From Deroplatys truncata (taxonomy: Eukaryota; Arthropoda; Insecta; Mantodea; Mantidae), in the NCBI GenBank assembly GCA_030765065.1, contig CM060979.1:104334350-104398349 (forward strand): DNA of 64,000 bases, in the 5' to 3' direction. A model generated the notes under the pieces. The model was not told where the DNA came from and did no database searches. It saw only the letters and a list, made by a program, of their open reading frames with translations. Of this stretch, positions 61,869 to 64,000 are shown piece by piece. Each line of letters begins with the position of its first letter. The stretch's first letter is position 1. Made by a program: the position numbers and the translations under genes.

Positions 61869-62668
61869 GCGCGGACGCACACATACGGATCTTGTTCTAA
61901 AAATGCTTATTTGGATTCAGGCAGTCTCAAAACATGTATTTCCGGTGAAGTATCAGTATCGAGAATTTAGGTGGAATGCACTACCTTCTCTACTTACTAT
62001 GTACCTACGCGGTGGTGGAGGTAAAAACCGGGTCGCTATATGCTGGTTCTGATTTGCCTTCTTACATAACCTCCAGAAACAATTAGATGGCTACTTAACA
62101 CCTCAAAAACTATAAAAGTATTTGAAAATTCAAACCAATAATAACAAATGTCTCGGAAATGTTGAACGCATCAAAAACATTTATAAGGTTTTGTATGTTT
62201 TAACGAGATGCACATTTTCTGTGTAATAAGCATTTGTCTATTCCTCATGGTTTACCGATTATACAAAATTATTCAAAATTCATTCAGAATCAAGAGCCTT
62301 TCCTAGGAAATTCAAGATATCCGTTTTATTACCGAGACAGATATCGTAAATACGTATCATTTTAATCGAAATTGTTGGAGCGGTTTTCGGAGGGGGGATT
62401 TTACTTTAAAATCTTCGTGTTGCATCTTCGGAAATAGGTAACAAGTTTGATGTATACCCGAAATTTCGTTTTTGAGCTGTGCTGTCACACACATACACAC
62501 GCGCGCGCGCGGAACGTTTTCGTCGTTATCGAATTTTTGGATGGAATACTTCCTCTACCTACTGTAGATAAGTAGTAGAGAATAAAGTAGGATATATTAC
62601 ATTCATATTACTTCCTCTATCCACTCTTTCACAAACAATTCTTACAAAAACTCGTTCTTCTATCTCAG
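60359..62668. repeat. Cluster of diverged HINE-like units, partly tandem
   Basis: 60359-60945 is a minus-strand body with (GT)n at 60486-60531. 60948-61110 looks like a plus-strand head remnant. 61125-62028 is a plus-strand head plus body with (CA)n then (CG)n at 61826-61873. 62029-62590 is another plus-strand body without a head, and 62591-62668 is a further head. The body-after-body order repeats the layout of the 671-3007 array in an older subfamily. Confidence 0.75.
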
Positions 62669-62671
62669 AGG

Positions 62672-63682
62672 CGACCAATCATAGACTTGCGGGCCAAGCA
62701 ATGGCCTGTCAAGACATTTTGTATGGCCCACCAATAGCTCCAGATGCAATGTGATCCTGTTTATCATTATAAACTGTTTCGAATCTGAAAAGAGCAACTA
62801 AGATGTATTCATAAATCCATTTAGCATTTGAGTCTGAGATTCATGTATACTCTATATCTTTGCAAATGGAAATAATAGAAGTCCAAGTTCACCCTGGACT
62901 TCGTGCTAACTTTAAAGAGCATTATGGAATACTCACTTATAATTTGTAATATAATCTGAATTTTATAAATCTGTCCTTTCAAACCCGTTTCCTGTAATTC
63001 ACGATCTTACTGTAAGACTCGTGTTGAGATTTGGCTCCAAAAACAATTGTGAAAATATTTTTTCTAGCATGAATGTTTAAGAACAAGTTGCATTCAACTA
63101 TTACAGATGCACATTTTGCTAATATACCTTGTATGCATAATAAATTAGACCTTATATTGAGAAATTGGTAAATGGAAAACGTAAAAAATCACTTTAACTT
63201 TAGAGGTCTTCAAAATTCATTGGAATGTTCTCATTAAATAGATCAGTAAGCGGTATTTGTATTATAATTCAATGTATCTGCTTTTGTGATAATGTTAAAA
63301 GTTATGTAAAATGATACTATGCTTGTTTAAAATAAAAAATAGAATAATTCGCAGGGATGTCCAATCTCCAAGGGTCTTTCCCTTCACACACATTTCCACT
63401 TGTGCTGCCAAGGACTGAAACTTAATTGGTTTGGCTTGTCAATCTCTTCAAATATAGTAGGTGGAGTGAACTATGGACTTTATACCTTAGCTCTTAAGAG
63501 AACAGGTTGGGCTTTACTGATAATAAGAATAATTGAATGACTTTTAAAACATTATATTTATACATCGGGCTAACAGCTAACTTTAGTAATGCTTATATAA
63601 TACTTAAGCTCATATTCAAAATAGTTGTTAACATAAATTTACTTAGATGGACCTTCAAAACATGCTATCAATTTACTAGCCC
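62672..63682. other. Mostly featureless; possible hAT-like end
   Basis: CAGAGGCGACCAATCATAG with GCGGGCC shortly after (62668-62710) resembles a hAT MITE left end. No matching right end was found. Confidence 0.25.
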
Positions 63683-63686
63683 AAGC

Positions 63687-64000
63687 TGAAGAAGCTTTGT
63701 TTCACGTATGGAAAGCCAATTTGAAGTAGGAGTTGTATTGTAGTTCAACTGTTGAGGAGCCGAACTTGAAGTAGTTGCAACCGCACGTATGGTACCCGGT
63801 AGCCTTCGTCCAAAAAATGTTTAAAAAATTAACTTTGTAATTTGACTGTTTCTTTAAATATTATATATTTATGTTTGCCTCGGCTGCGTCAGTATTATTG
63901 TTAGAGACATGTTTCTCTTTGCAGGGTTGTGGTGCGACTAAAGAATGTAGGCTTACACGGATTATAATTCTTAATTCACACCTTTTTATTAATTCCTGAA
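63687..64000 (-). mobile_element. LTR, subfamily 2, minus strand, cut by the window edge
   Basis: On the minus strand it ends GCTTCTTCA followed by GCTT. It shares GGTACCATACGTGCGGTTGC, AAATATAATATTTAAAGAAAC and TGTAAGCCTACATTC with the other copies. Its left part lies outside the window, so I cannot say whether it is solo or part of a longer element. Confidence 0.85.

Noticed and set aside
62668-63480. hAT MITE
   Set aside because: A plausible left end is present, but no matching right end or 8-bp duplication was found.

Overview
The window is AT-rich, repeat-dominated DNA from a large insect genome. The tRNA-headed SINEs, mariner elements and LTR families suggest a polyneopteran such as a cockroach, but that is inference. 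No complete host gene is visible. The one good host-coding candidate is a 102-bp GC-rich exon on the minus strand (57811-57912). It has a matching acceptor, branch-point-like sequence and donor. If it is real, much of the window is intron of a minus-strand gene.

Most of the rest is transposable elements, many nested. (1) An interspersed family, called HINE-like here, has about ten copies, some in tandem or head-to-head. One end reads TACTTTCTCTACTACGTATA. The inverse of that motif lies just inside the other end, before a small hairpin. Each copy carries an internal CA/CACAGA microsatellite. This layout resembles Helentron-derived DINE-1/HINE elements. (2) LTR elements of related subfamilies are flanked by 4-bp target duplications. 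One 4.25-kb element has both LTRs (5621-9874). There are six solo LTRs, and one LTR runs off the right edge. (3) DNA transposons include an internally deleted mariner split by a HINE-like array (55-3037), a near full-length decayed mariner (55387-56664), a mariner-like element with a DUF4817-type transposase (33647-35894), two further transposase remnants, two foldback MITEs and a hAT-type MITE. (4) There are three LINE fragments, all on the minus strand, and several tRNA-derived SINE families.

Layout: 0-5 kb holds the nested mariner and HINE-like array. 5.6-9.9 kb is the LTR element. 10-23 kb is mixed SINEs, HINE-like copies and one solo LTR. 23.6-27.2 kb is an old HINE-like element holding four later insertions. 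27-33 kb is LINE, SINE and LTR. 33.6-36.7 kb is a three-level nest. 37-43 kb is SINEs, a solo LTR and a LINE tail. 45.6-47.6 kb is a large imperfect inverted repeat around a transposase fragment. 48-56.7 kb is LTR, transposase, LINE and mariner. 57.8 kb is the exon. 58.5-62.7 kb is HINE-like copies, partly tandem. The right edge is an LTR.

Boundaries given with target duplications were read base by base. Other repeat edges are good to about 10-20 bases. All family names come from reading alone, with no database search.
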